The notes under the pieces were generated by a model, which was not told where the DNA came from, searched no databases, and saw only the letters and a program-made list of their open reading frames with translations. Below, piece by piece: positions 24,434-33,455 of a stretch of DNA of 36,873 nucleotides (positions are counted from its first letter, which is position 1; each line of letters opens with the position of its first letter). The position numbers and the translations under genes are program-made. Origin of the DNA: Chitinophagaceae bacterium (lineage in GTDB: Bacteria; Bacteroidota; Bacteroidia; Chitinophagales; Chitinophagaceae). The DNA lies in NCBI GenBank assembly GCA_013140985.1, contig JABFRU010000079.1:1-36873 (forward strand), given 5' to 3'.

Positions 24434-27085
24434 ATGAAAAAACTGCTTCCACTTTTTGCAATACTGTTTTCTTTTTACCATATCAATGCACAGAATGTGG
24501 GTATTGGTACAGTTTTTCCTAATGCCAGTGCACAATTAGATATTACCAGTACTTCAAAGGGGTTGCTGATTCCAAGATTGACATCCTCTCAGCGCACAGC
24601 CATAGCTTCACCAGCTACTGGGTTACTTGTGTATGAAACCACTTCAAGTAGTTTTTGGTATTACAATGGCTCTGCCTGGAATCAATTAGTTTCAGTAGCC
24701 ACATCTCCCTGGACAGTAAGTGGGAATAATATATATAACAGCAACAGCGGCTATGTGGGCATTGGCATTGCAACACCGGCGGCAAAACTGCATGTGGCGG
24801 ACAGCAGTGTAGTTTTTTCAGCAACTGGTACTGTGCTTGCTGTTCCCGGCACCACTCCTGTAATCGGTGCCGGAAGAAGAATGATGTGGTATGCAGATAA
24901 AGCAGCTTTCAGGGCAGGCTATGTATCAGATGATAACTGGGACAAGGACAGTATTGGAATCTATTCTGTGGCAACAGGGCATAATACAATAGCGTTAGGC
25001 GATTATTCATTTACTGCAAATGCCAGTAACAGGGCATTAAAGCCCGGTTCCTCCGCAATGGGTATTAATAATATTGCTGATGCGTATAACAGCATGGTAC
25101 TTGGCTCAAATAATATTGCTCATACACCGGCAGGGTTCGTGATTGGAAGATTTAATGATACAGTGATAACTGAAAATAACCTGACTGCACCAGCTCCCGA
25201 ACATCCGCTTTTCATAATTGGAAATGGAATTAGTGTCGGTACCCGGCGCAATGCTTTGGTAGTAAACCAAAATGGAAGAATGGGCATTGGCACCAACTAT
25301 CCGGCCGCAACGCTGCATGTGGCAGACAGCAATGTAGTGTTTTCAGCAGCAGGTGGTATTGGTGCTACTTCACCTGATACTGTGCCAATAAGCGGAATGG
25401 GGAGAAGGATGATGTGGTATCCAAGAAGTGCAGCTTTCAGGGTGGGCTATGTAGATGGTACCAACTGGGACAAAGATAGCATAGGCAGTTACTCATTTGC
25501 AGTTGGAAATAATACAAAGGCCATTGGTAGTTCTTCAACAGCAATGGGATTTAGCACAGATGCAAGGGGATTTTTTTCAACAGCAACCGGAAGTAGCACA
25601 ACCGCATCCGGCTATGCTTCAACTGCAATGGGGTTTAGCACAGACGCAGTTGGCCGTTCTTCAACTGCAATGGGAGAATACTCAAAAGCATCCGGCTATG
25701 CTTCAACTGCAATGGGGTCTGGTCCAATTGCAAGGGGCGAATATTCGACTGCAATAGGATATTCGCCAGATGCAATTGGCAACTTTTCTACTGCTATTGG
25801 GAATTCCGCAGTTGCAACTGGCGAAAATTCTACTGCGATAGGCTTTGGTGTTTGGACAAGGTCTTATGCTTCATTATCAATTGGCCGTTTAAATGATTCA
25901 ATTATCACCAGTTCGCCAACAAGCTGGGTAGCTACGGATCCTCTTTTTATTATTGGCAATGGCACTTCCAGTACCCGCAGCAATGCAATTACGGTTTTAA
26001 AAAATGCAAAAACAGGTATCAATACATCTTCACCGCTTGCCATGCTGCATGTGGCAGACAGCAGTACTGTATTTACCGCAACAGGAGTAGCAAACCCAAC
26101 ACCGGGCAATCCACCGGTAAGCGGGGCGGGCCGCCGTAATATGTGGTATGCAGATAAAGCCGCTTTCAGAGTTGGATATGTAAGCGGCACTAACTGGGAT
26201 AAAGATAATATCGGCAACTACTCCTTTGCCGCAGGTAACGATGTGTTGGCTAGTGGCCAGCAATCTGTAGCATTTGGCTCCTCTTCACAGGCGTTAACAG
26301 CAGAAAGTTTTGCAATAGGTAATAATGCAATTGCTTCAGGTCTTGGAGCAAGGGCAATGGGATTGAATGTAACAGCAAGTGGGGACCAGTCAACCGCAAT
26401 TGGCTATAATCATACGGCTTCCGGAGGTTATGCAGTGGCGTTGGGCTCTGTCAATACAGCATCAGGGTTTGCCTCAACCGCAACCGGAAGTTTCACTATT
26501 GCCTCCGGCGATTATTCGTCTGCCAACGGTCGGTTTACCAAATCAAAATCATTTGCAGGAACCGTAGTGGGTATTTATAATGATTCCACGAACGCAGCAA
26601 GCGGTACTGCAATCAACCAAAGCAATCGTCTCTTTCAAATTGGAAATGGCACAGCAGATAATGCAAGAAGCAATGCAATGACTGTACTTCAAGACGGCAG
26701 CACGGGGATAAATACATCACTACCGGAAACGAATATGGATGTAAACGGCGATTTAGCTCTCCGGCAAAATGTAATAACACTGGCTGGAGGATTAAACTCA
26801 AATATCAATGTAGGTAAATACAGTTTTGTAAAAATTACCGGCCCTGCTATTAATTTTTCTATTGATGGCATACAGGGCGGGGTGGATGGAAAAATACTGA
26901 CACTGTATAACCTTACCGGCACCAATATGACGATTGTGGACCAGACAGGAAGTGCCTCCAACCTTATTAACCGTATTAATACATTAGAAGGCGGAGTGGC
27001 TATCAGTACCATAGCCAATGGCTCGGTTACCCTTCAATACAGTGCAGCCGATAACCGTTGGATGGTGATAGCGATGAAGGAGTAA
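24434..27085 (+). CDS. Large secreted beta-roll protein with YadA-head-type repeats (protein 1)
   Basis: The protein has 883 residues with a signal peptide [20 protein letters not shown]. The N-terminal cap (21-85) has [20 protein letters not shown] and LIPRL, followed by a [11 protein letters not shown] segment, a motif common in Bacteroidota surface proteins. Three copies of a module starting LHVADSS begin near residues 118, 293 and 536. Between and after them are 14-residue repeats ([14 protein letters not shown] type, about 367-480, and about 620-700), which build the left-handed beta-roll of YadA and Hep/Hag heads. The C-terminal cap (about 755-883) ends [17 protein letters not shown]. 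No YadA membrane anchor is present and no clear type IX sorting domain was recognised, so its attachment is unknown. An adhesin or surface fibre is likely; trimerisation is inferred from the YadA repeats. Confidence 0.82.
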   Translation: MKKLLPLFAILFSFYHINAQNVGIGTVFPNASAQLDITSTSKGLLIPRLTSSQRTAIASPATGLLVYETTSSSFWYYNGSAWNQLVSVATSPWTVSGNNIYNSNSGYVGIGIATPAAKLHVADSSVVFSATGTVLAVPGTTPVIGAGRRMMWYADKAAFRAGYVSDDNWDKDSIGIYSVATGHNTIALGDYSFTANASNRALKPGSSAMGINNIADAYNSMVLGSNNIAHTPAGFVIGRFNDTVITENNLTAPAPEHPLFIIGNGISVGTRRNALVVNQNGRMGIGTNYPAATLHVADSNVVFSAAGGIGATSPDTVPISGMGRRMMWYPRSAAFRVGYVDGTNWDKDSIGSYSFAVGNNTKAIGSSSTAMGFSTDARGFFSTATGSSTTASGYASTAMGFSTDAVGRSSTAMGEYSKASGYASTAMGSGPIARGEYSTAIGYSPDAIGNFSTAIGNSAVATGENSTAIGFGVWTRSYASLSIGRLNDSIITSSPTSWVATDPLFIIGNGTSSTRSNAITVLKNAKTGINTSSPLAMLHVADSSTVFTATGVANPTPGNPPVSGAGRRNMWYADKAAFRVGYVSGTNWDKDNIGNYSFAAGNDVLASGQQSVAFGSSSQALTAESFAIGNNAIASGLGARAMGLNVTASGDQSTAIGYNHTASGGYAVALGSVNTASGFASTATGSFTIASGDYSSANGRFTKSKSFAGTVVGIYNDSTNAASGTAINQSNRLFQIGNGTADNARSNAMTVLQDGSTGINTSLPETNMDVNGDLALRQNVITLAGGLNSNINVGKYSFVKITGPAINFSIDGIQGGVDGKILTLYNLTGTNMTIVDQTGSASNLINRINTLEGGVAISTIANGSVTLQYSAADNRWMVIAMKE

Positions 27086-27087
27086 AA

Positions 27088-27103
27088 CCACCCAACCGGG
27101 TGA
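27088..27103. promoter_or_regulatory. Palindrome CCACCC-AACC-GGGTGA, copy 3, upstream of beta-roll protein 2
   Basis: It is identical to copy 2 except for the first base, leaving 5-nt perfect arms. Exactly 50 nt separate it from the ATG at 27154, and a -7-like TATATTG starts 29 nt after its end (27132-27138), the same offset as at copy 2. Confidence 0.75.
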
Positions 27104-27153
27104 GTGATGAACCAATGGTATAAAGCATTTTTATATTGCTAAATCAAAGCAAT

Positions 27154-29853
27154 ATGACAAAGCTATTTCTTTTTGCAGCCATGTTTTTCTTTGTAATAAG
27201 CTGCGGGGCGCAGAGTGTGGGCATCGGTACCACCACACCATCGGCCAGTGCTCAATTAGATATCACCAGCACAAGCAAAGGATTGCTCATTCCCAGAATG
27301 ACAAAAGCTCAAAAGAATGCCATTGTATCACCCGCAACCGGGCTATTAATTTATCAAAGCGGGCCAGACAGTATTGGCTTCCAGTATTACACCGGCAGCA
27401 GTTGGTTTTGGCTGGAGCCGTTAAACACCAGTGCATGGAAAACAACAGGCAATGCAGGAACAGATACCGCAGTAAATTTTATCGGAACAACGGATAATAT
27501 ACCACTGGCCTTTCGTGTAAATAACGAAAACAGCGGCAGGATTGAAAGTAATATTGCTTCCGCCAATTCGTATCTGGGATTCCGCAGCGGAAGATTTACC
27601 ACCGGTAATTTCAATACCGCATTTGGAAACCGGGCCATGTCGTTAAATACGACCGGTAACTCAAATGTAGCTGTCGGTGCTTTTTCATTGGCAGGCAATG
27701 TTAACGGAAGCGATAATATCGCCATTGGCAACAGCGCCTTGTTATCACAGTCTGGTTCTCCTGCCAATATTGCTATTGGCACCAATGCATTGCGCAACAA
27801 TCTAACAGGCCCCGGCCAGGTCGCAATAGGTCATGAAGCCCTTGCCGCCAATACCTCGGGATTTTTCAATATGGCAATGGGTTATGAAGGCCTTACTTCC
27901 AATACCACCGGTTCCAATAATATTGCGTTTGGGTTTCAGTCACTGCGTTCAAACACCACCGGCATTCTTAATTATGGCATAGGATACCAGTCATTATTTT
28001 CCAATACTGTGGGCGGGTATAACCTTGCTATCGGCATGGAGGCATTAAAGGCTAACACAAGTGGAACTTTTAATATCGCTATTGGCGGCTGGCAGAATAT
28101 GTACAATAATACTACAGGTGGCGCTAATATTTCAATTGGTGCAGAGTGGCCCAATAGCAGTTTATATAATAATACCACCGGCTCAAGAAACATAAGCATT
28201 GGAAGTAACATGTTTAACAATACCACCGGTACAAATAATATTGCTTTGGGCTACCTGGCGTTGAATAATTCCCAAACTAAAAGCGACAACATAGCAATAG
28301 GCACTGCTGCATTATTGAGTAATGGAATCAATGCACCATTGGCAATACAGGCTGTCGGCAATACGGGTATCGGATCTGGTGCATTAAACGGCAATTCCAG
28401 GGGAAGCTATAACACTGCCATCGGATATTCCACAGCCACACTTGATACAGCGCAAAGTTTTAATACCGCAATCGGAGCCCTTACATTGAATGCAGCCAAA
28501 GGCAACAGGAATACTGCGGTTGGATATTCAGCTTTATTAAACAGCCAGGGCAGTTCCAATGTTGCAGTTGGTGAACAGGCATTGATGGATAGCACCGGGA
28601 ATTATAATGTAGCCGTGGGCGCCGAAGTGCTGAAGAACAACCAAGGCAGTAATAATGTGGCAATGGGATACAAGAGTTTGCTGAACAACAGAACAGGAAA
28701 TAGTAATATAGCCATCGGCGACAGTGCCGCTTATACCAGCGCCGGCGTTTCAGAAATAGTAGCCATTGGAAGTAAGGCCCTGCTCCAAAATGTATCGGGG
28801 GTGGATAATACTGCAATTGGCAGCCATGCATTACAGTTAAATACAAATGGCCATTTTAATACTGGGGTTGGGAGTTATGCTTTACAGCGAAATACCAGCG
28901 GCCTCCGCAACACGGCTTTGGGGAGTTTCGCTATGTTTGATAATATGGGTAATGAAAATGTTGCGGTAGGTGCCGGTGCGCTGGGTCTATTCACCAGCGG
29001 GTCCAATAATGTTGCCATTGGTGCTTACGCAGGTTATGGCGCTTCAGGGTCAGGAAACATTTTTATAGGCTCAAAAACCGGAGAGGGGGCAAATAGCTTT
29101 TCTGATAAACTTATCATTGACAATTTTGATAACCCTAATCCATTAATATGGGGCGATTTCTTTTTCAACAGGCTGCGTATTAATGGTGTATTGGATATTA
29201 ATAACGCCTACGTATTTCCTGCGGCAGACGGAGCTGCAAACCAGGTAATGCGTACTGATGGCGCCGGTGCAGTAAGCTGGTCTAATGCAATCGTATCCGC
29301 CAATAATGGACTAACCCTTACCGGCAGCAATGTAGTATTGGGTGGCACATTAATTAACAATACTACCATTATCCATGAGGCGCAGAATTTTACACACAAC
29401 CTGGGAGGTACCGGTGATTTTATTATTACCACTCCTTCTTCCACTGCATTTACTGTTTTGCAAAATGGCGTCACCGGTTTTAATACAGCCTCACCAGCAG
29501 CAGTAATAGATGCCAATGGCGATTTAGCAATCCGGCAAAATGAAATAACTGTCAGCAATGGCGTAAATAACGATGTGAGCACCGGTCCATTCAGTTTCAT
29601 AAAAGTAACCGGGCCTGCAGCGGCATTTTCATTAAGCGGTTTTACCGGCGGGGTGGATGGCAAAGTACTAACTGTATTGAATCTTACCGGACAGAATATG
29701 ACTATTGTAAACCAGGGCGGAAGTGCATCAGCAACTGTAAACCGCATCAACACTCTCAGCGGGGCAGATATTGTTACCACAGGCAATGGTTCGGTAACCA
29801 TGCAGTACAGTGCTGCTGACAGCCGTTGGATGGTAATTGCGGTAAGAGATTAG
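27154..29853 (+). CDS. Large secreted beta-roll protein with about 17-residue repeats (protein 2)
   Basis: From the ATG at 27154 the protein has 899 residues; an in-frame ATG six codons upstream is not preferred because the 50-nt operator spacing matches protein 1 at 27154. The signal region MTKLFLFAAMFFFVISCGAQ could be cut after AQ or lipidated at the Cys. The N-terminal cap ([20 protein letters not shown]) matches protein 1. The core (about 150-640) consists of degenerate repeats of about 17 residues, such as NTTGSNNIAFGFQSLRS, forming a beta-roll or beta-helix like those of phage fibres. The C-terminal cap (about 770-899), including NGDLAIRQNEIT and LQ-like YSAADSRWMVIAVRD, matches protein 1. 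No anchor domain was recognised. It is probably a surface fibre or adhesin. Confidence 0.82.
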   Translation: MTKLFLFAAMFFFVISCGAQSVGIGTTTPSASAQLDITSTSKGLLIPRMTKAQKNAIVSPATGLLIYQSGPDSIGFQYYTGSSWFWLEPLNTSAWKTTGNAGTDTAVNFIGTTDNIPLAFRVNNENSGRIESNIASANSYLGFRSGRFTTGNFNTAFGNRAMSLNTTGNSNVAVGAFSLAGNVNGSDNIAIGNSALLSQSGSPANIAIGTNALRNNLTGPGQVAIGHEALAANTSGFFNMAMGYEGLTSNTTGSNNIAFGFQSLRSNTTGILNYGIGYQSLFSNTVGGYNLAIGMEALKANTSGTFNIAIGGWQNMYNNTTGGANISIGAEWPNSSLYNNTTGSRNISIGSNMFNNTTGTNNIALGYLALNNSQTKSDNIAIGTAALLSNGINAPLAIQAVGNTGIGSGALNGNSRGSYNTAIGYSTATLDTAQSFNTAIGALTLNAAKGNRNTAVGYSALLNSQGSSNVAVGEQALMDSTGNYNVAVGAEVLKNNQGSNNVAMGYKSLLNNRTGNSNIAIGDSAAYTSAGVSEIVAIGSKALLQNVSGVDNTAIGSHALQLNTNGHFNTGVGSYALQRNTSGLRNTALGSFAMFDNMGNENVAVGAGALGLFTSGSNNVAIGAYAGYGASGSGNIFIGSKTGEGANSFSDKLIIDNFDNPNPLIWGDFFFNRLRINGVLDINNAYVFPAADGAANQVMRTDGAGAVSWSNAIVSANNGLTLTGSNVVLGGTLINNTTIIHEAQNFTHNLGGTGDFIITTPSSTAFTVLQNGVTGFNTASPAAVIDANGDLAIRQNEITVSNGVNNDVSTGPFSFIKVTGPAAAFSLSGFTGGVDGKVLTVLNLTGQNMTIVNQGGSASATVNRINTLSGADIVTTGNGSVTMQYSAADSRWMVIAVRD

Positions 29854-29910
29854 AAAATCCTCAGCTCTTGTAATAAAAAGAAAAGATTAACTTTAAATAA
29901 ACCACCAGTT

Positions 29911-31134
29911 ATGAAGTCTTTTCTATTTGTTTTACTCATTTCTCTTTTTTACAGTCTGGCACAAGCTCAACCATCTGATGCCACCATAAAAAAAGATGCA
30001 ATCGGAAATGAGAGCGGAGTGCTGAGTTTTAAATTTACAAAAAGCACCGGTACCCGCCAATGGAACAGGAGCACCGGCAATTGGGAATACGTAAGAGGGG
30101 TGGCGGTGAAACGTAAAAGTGAGTATCCCGGTATTAACCTGGTGGTGTATGAAGATGTGGTGTACCAGTACACTGGTGGTGGCGGATACAGTTTCTGGAA
30201 GGTACGGGTGGTGAGTAATGAATATGAAGGTCTCCCTAATCCTACACTGTCGGACATTACCGGTTTGATAAACAAGGATCCGGAAAAATTTTATGGCTAT
30301 TATTATTCGCTGATCACAAAACTCTGGCATCAACCACAGCTGGCAGACACACCCGGGTTTATATGGTCCAGCCCAAAAGCGGTTGAGTTCAGGATGAAAA
30401 TGAAGTTTGACTACATTGTTCGTTCAAAAGGTATTGAAACGCTGGAAAGTATCTGGAATGTCCATCTGTACCGCGACGAACCAAAAGGCCCCTGGAAAAG
30501 TATGTTTGCTACCCGCAGCGAAGATGGCACTGAAAACCAGGTGCTGGATTTTAAAGCATACACGCCTCAGCAGTTAGCCGATTTTGAAAAGCAGACGTTG
30601 CAGTTTACCATAGCTGAGCAAAAGGGCAAACAACAAGCTGCCGACCTTGCAAAAACAATCACAGTACCTGAATTCAATAATGCAGACGAAATGCTTCGCT
30701 TCCTGCATGATGTATTGAGAAATGGTAATCCTGATAAACTGAGAGCTGTGATGCTGCAGGTACTGGCCCCGGGCTTTTTTGTGGAAGGCAGCAAAGTTCA
30801 GCTCATGCCAACAGAAGAAAGAAATCTTGCTGATGTAATAACGGCTGTGTACAACAATAAAGTGAAATATAAAGATCTCTATTGCGCCGTACCTACCTAT
30901 AAGGTAGAAAGATGGGGCAATAGTGATACAAGAAAGGACATTACTATCAGAAGCGTAGTGGACAACTGCAATACATTATTTACTGTTGACAGGGTAAATA
31001 TTGGTTACGTAGAAGGCGTTCCGGTAACAAGGTTAGTTATTCTTTCCTATGGCATATATGTGCGACAGGACCAGGATGCCATTAACTATATTAACTCATT
31101 CAGCGACAGGAGTAAAATATGCCCGAATGACTGA
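29911..31134 (+). CDS. Secreted protein of unknown function, last gene of the surface block
   Basis: The protein has 407 residues with a signal peptide MKSFLFVLLISLFYSLAQAQ. No domain is recognised. Visible features are an Arg/Trp-rich N-terminal part (TRQWNRSTGNWEYVRGVAVK), a Tyr/Gly-rich YQYTGGGGYSFWKVRVV, a central helical stretch (about 225-255) and a C-terminal mixed alpha/beta region ending CPND. It is transcribed in the same direction as the two beta-roll genes, 57 nt after the second. A weak TTG-N17-TAACTTTA pair (29868-29895) could be its own promoter, and no TCACCC palindrome is present. A strong terminator follows. A role with the beta-roll proteins is only inferred from position. 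Confidence 0.7.
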   Translation: MKSFLFVLLISLFYSLAQAQPSDATIKKDAIGNESGVLSFKFTKSTGTRQWNRSTGNWEYVRGVAVKRKSEYPGINLVVYEDVVYQYTGGGGYSFWKVRVVSNEYEGLPNPTLSDITGLINKDPEKFYGYYYSLITKLWHQPQLADTPGFIWSSPKAVEFRMKMKFDYIVRSKGIETLESIWNVHLYRDEPKGPWKSMFATRSEDGTENQVLDFKAYTPQQLADFEKQTLQFTIAEQKGKQQAADLAKTITVPEFNNADEMLRFLHDVLRNGNPDKLRAVMLQVLAPGFFVEGSKVQLMPTEERNLADVITAVYNNKVKYKDLYCAVPTYKVERWGNSDTRKDITIRSVVDNCNTLFTVDRVNIGYVEGVPVTRLVILSYGIYVRQDQDAINYINSFSDRSKICPND

Positions 31135-31158
31135 ACAGCGGTTTATTGTTCATAAAAT

Positions 31159-31187
31159 AAAACAGGGCTCCTTGGAGCCCTGTTTTT
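31159..31187. terminator. Strong bidirectional terminator between the surface block and tsf
   Basis: AAAACAGGGCTCC (31159-31171) and GGAGCCCTGTTTT (31174-31186) form a perfect stem with A's on one side and T's on the other, so it can end both the plus-strand gene at 31134 and the minus-strand ribosomal operon ending at 31209. Confidence 0.92.
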
Positions 31188-31208
31188 ATATACAAAAGTT
31201 CAGTTTGG

Positions 31209-32045
31209 TTATCCTAATGCTACTCTTTTGAATTCAGTGATCTTTACATCACCACTTTCTTTCAGGTATTGCTCAACTGTTTTACCGCCATCTTTTACAA
31301 AAGCCTGTGCAGTGAGTGTTTGCTCTTTAAAGAAAGCTCCCATTTTACCTTCAGCAATTTTGGCCAGCATTTCATCGGGCTTGCCTGCCATCTTGGGATC
31401 TTGCTTCATCAATTCCATGATGATATCTTTTTCACGGGCCACCACATCAGCAGGAACTGATGCTGCATCAACAGCCACAGGATTCAATGCTGCGATCTGC
31501 ATCGCAATATCTTTACCAGCTTCAGCTGCTTCTTTATCCATTCCTACCAACACACCTATACGGTAAGCTCCGTGAATATAGGAAGCTACATAAGGTGCAT
31601 CTATTCTTTCAAATTTCGTAACACCGATCTTCTCACCGATCGCAGCCAGTTTATCGTTCACCAGTTCTGCCACTGTTGCATTACCGGCTTTCGTATTCAT
31701 CAGTTCATCCAGTGTCTTTACATTATTGGCAATGGCTGCATCAGCAATGGTCTGGCCAAAAGCAACGAAGTCCGCATTTTTGGAAACGAAATCAGTTTCG
31801 CAGCTCACGCAAACAACGATACCAGTTTTGTTATCTGCCGTTGTTTTTGCGATCACCACACCTTCTTTAGCTTCACGGTCGCCTCTTTTAGCAGCTACTT
31901 TCTGGCCTTGCTTGCGCAACCAGTCGATCGCTGCTTCGAAATCACCATTTGTTTCTGTCAATGCTTTACGGCAATCCATCATGCCGGCGCCAGTCATCTG
32001 GCGAAGTTTATTTATGTCTTGTGCACTTATTGCAACTGTACTCAT
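31209..32045 (-). CDS. tsf: Elongation factor Ts
   Basis: The protein has 278 residues. The N-terminal UBA-like domain reads AQDINKLRQMTGAGMMDCRKAL, with the family's TDVP-type Tu-contact replaced by TGAGMMDCRKAL. VCVSCETDFVSKNADF is the conserved core contact. The C-terminal dimerisation region is full length, with MAGKPDEMLAKIAEGKM. EF-Ts is the nucleotide exchange factor for EF-Tu in the cytoplasm. It is the last gene of rplM-rpsI-rpsB-tsf, about 70 nt after rpsB, and ends just before a strong terminator. Confidence 0.97.
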   Translation of the reverse strand: MSTVAISAQDINKLRQMTGAGMMDCRKALTETNGDFEAAIDWLRKQGQKVAAKRGDREAKEGVVIAKTTADNKTGIVVCVSCETDFVSKNADFVAFGQTIADAAIANNVKTLDELMNTKAGNATVAELVNDKLAAIGEKIGVTKFERIDAPYVASYIHGAYRIGVLVGMDKEAAEAGKDIAMQIAALNPVAVDAASVPADVVAREKDIIMELMKQDPKMAGKPDEMLAKIAEGKMGAFFKEQTLTAQAFVKDGGKTVEQYLKESGDVKITEFKRVALG

Positions 32046-32117
32046 TGTAATTAAAAATTAATAATTAATAATTTCCTTCTAACCGCCGCCAAGGTTTTCA
32101 ACCGTTGACGGGGGATC

Positions 32118-32990
32118 TTATCTCCTTCCACCACCAGGTCCTCTGCTGCCACCTGCAGGTGTACGGCGTCTTTGACCACCGCCTCTTCCACCACGGCCAC
32201 CACGACCACCTTCTGCTTCTGCTTCTGCCTGCAGCTTCGCTGCTTTCCTTTCTTTCTCATCATCCGTTATTTCTTCTGTTTCCTCATCTTTTGCTGCTTG
32301 TCTTTCAGCTAATCCTTCTGCGATAGTAGCAGTGATATAGTTAACAAGGATTGCAATTGATTTGGTAGCATCATCATTGGCAGGGATAGCAAAATCAACT
32401 TTATTAGGATCGCAATTGGTATCAACAATACCGAACGTAGCGATGCCGAGACGTTTTGCTTCTGCTAATGCGATATGCTCATGGCCGATATCAACAATGA
32501 ACAAAGCAGCAGGCACACGACCCAGTTGGGAAATACCGCCTAATACTTTTTCCATTTTGTCTTTATCACGGCTCAATGTGAGACGTTCTTTCTTTGTGAT
32601 ATTATCAAAAGAACCATCGCCCAGCATTTTTTCAATGCTCTGCATTTTCTTTACGCTCTTGCGAACGGTGTTGAAATTGGTCAGCATTCCACCTAACCAT
32701 CTTTCTGTAACGAAAGGCATGTTCACTCTCTTTGCACATTCGTTCACAATATCCTTTGCTTGTTTCTTCGTTCCAACAAACAGGATCTTCTTACCACTGC
32801 GGGCAATCTGCTTTAATACAGCAGCTGTTTCCTGCAGGCACTCAACCGTTTTGTTGAGGTCAATGATGTGAATACCTTTTTTCTCAGCAAAGATGTAAGG
32901 CAACATCTTGGGATTCCACTTCTTTTTCAGGTGACCGAAATGAACACCGGCTTCCAGGAGTTGCTGTTGTAAGGATGTATTATTTTCCAT
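32118..32990 (-). CDS. rpsB: Ribosomal protein S2 with an RGG-rich C-terminal tail
   Basis: The protein has 290 residues, longer than the usual 230-260. The conserved S2 body includes LEAGVHFGHLKKKWNPKM, RWLGGMLTNFNTV and ALFIVDIGHEHIALAEAKRLG, followed by GIVDTNCDPN. After an acidic linker (EETEEITDDEKERK), the last 30 or so residues are a Gly/Arg/Gln-rich tail with GGRGGRGGRGGG and later GSRGPGGGRR. The body is standard. The tail resembles RGG boxes that bind RNA and protein in eukaryotes; its role here is unknown. The gene lies between rpsI and tsf in the ribosomal operon. Confidence 0.97.
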   Translation of the reverse strand: MENNTSLQQQLLEAGVHFGHLKKKWNPKMLPYIFAEKKGIHIIDLNKTVECLQETAAVLKQIARSGKKILFVGTKKQAKDIVNECAKRVNMPFVTERWLGGMLTNFNTVRKSVKKMQSIEKMLGDGSFDNITKKERLTLSRDKDKMEKVLGGISQLGRVPAALFIVDIGHEHIALAEAKRLGIATFGIVDTNCDPNKVDFAIPANDDATKSIAILVNYITATIAEGLAERQAAKDEETEEITDDEKERKAAKLQAEAEAEGGRGGRGGRGGGQRRRTPAGGSRGPGGGRR

Positions 32991-33029
32991 TGTATATGAA
33001 TGATCGTTTTTAAAAATTGTTTGCGGCGA

Positions 33030-33419
33030 TTAACGTTTAGAGAACTGGTAGCTTCTTCTCGCTTTTTTATGACCAAATTTCTTACGTTCAACTGAACGGG
33101 GATCCCTTTTCAATAAACCCGCAGCCTTTAATGCCGGACGAAACTCCGGGTTGATCTCAAGCAATACACGGGCAATACCCAGCATTGCTGATTCTGCCTG
33201 GCCCTTTACACCACCGCCGGATGCATTGATCTTGATATCAAATTTATTGATCGCATCGATTGTCTTCAGCGGACGCTCCACCTGGTTTTGCAGATATACC
33301 AGCGGAAAATAAGTTTTATAGTCTTTGTCGTTGATCGTGATCTTGCCTTCGCCTTTTGAAACGAAAACTCTTGTCACAGCTTCTTTACGACGACCTACAC
33401 CATTTTTTTGCTTTTCCAT
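33030..33419 (-). CDS. rpsI: Ribosomal protein S9
   Basis: The protein has 129 residues, normal length. It starts EKQKNGVGRRKEAVTRVF and ends with the conserved basic tail KRDPRSVERKKFGHKKARRSYQFSKR, whose last Lys-Arg reaches the decoding site of the 30S subunit. GGGVKGQAESAMLGIARVL is the conserved middle. The gene follows rplM by 36 nt, which hold a G-rich hairpin element. Confidence 0.97.
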   Translation of the reverse strand: MEKQKNGVGRRKEAVTRVFVSKGEGKITINDKDYKTYFPLVYLQNQVERPLKTIDAINKFDIKINASGGGVKGQAESAMLGIARVLLEINPEFRPALKAAGLLKRDPRSVERKKFGHKKARRSYQFSKR

Positions 33420-33433
33420 TTATTATTTTTTTA

Positions 33434-33454
33434 CTCCCCTTTAGGGGATGGGGG
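33434..33454. repeat. G-rich hairpin element between rplM and rpsI
   Basis: CTCCCC-TTTA-GGGGAT-GGGGG starts one base after the rplM stop. TCCCC and GGGGA pair around a TTTA loop. Its plan recurs inside the helicase gene at 4701-4728. Confidence 0.5.
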
Positions 33455-33455
33455 T

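Noticed and set aside
25500-29080. Short regularly spaced DNA repeats that could be mistaken for a CRISPR array
   Set aside because: They are in-frame codons for protein repeats of 14 or about 17 residues in two long open frames; there are no constant spacers and no cas genes.
28481-29801. Frames of 121 and 197 codons opposite beta-roll protein 2
   Set aside because: They are produced by the repeated codons of the sense gene and show Pro/Val/Leu-rich translations without structure.
24434-29853. True trimeric autotransporters
   Set aside because: The repeats are YadA-like, but no C-terminal membrane barrel is present; both proteins end with a soluble-looking cap.
31572-32054. Open frames of 111-160 codons on the strand opposite tsf and rpsB
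   Set aside because: They lie entirely antisense to clearly identified tsf and rpsB, have low-complexity or Cys/His-rich translations and no family pattern.
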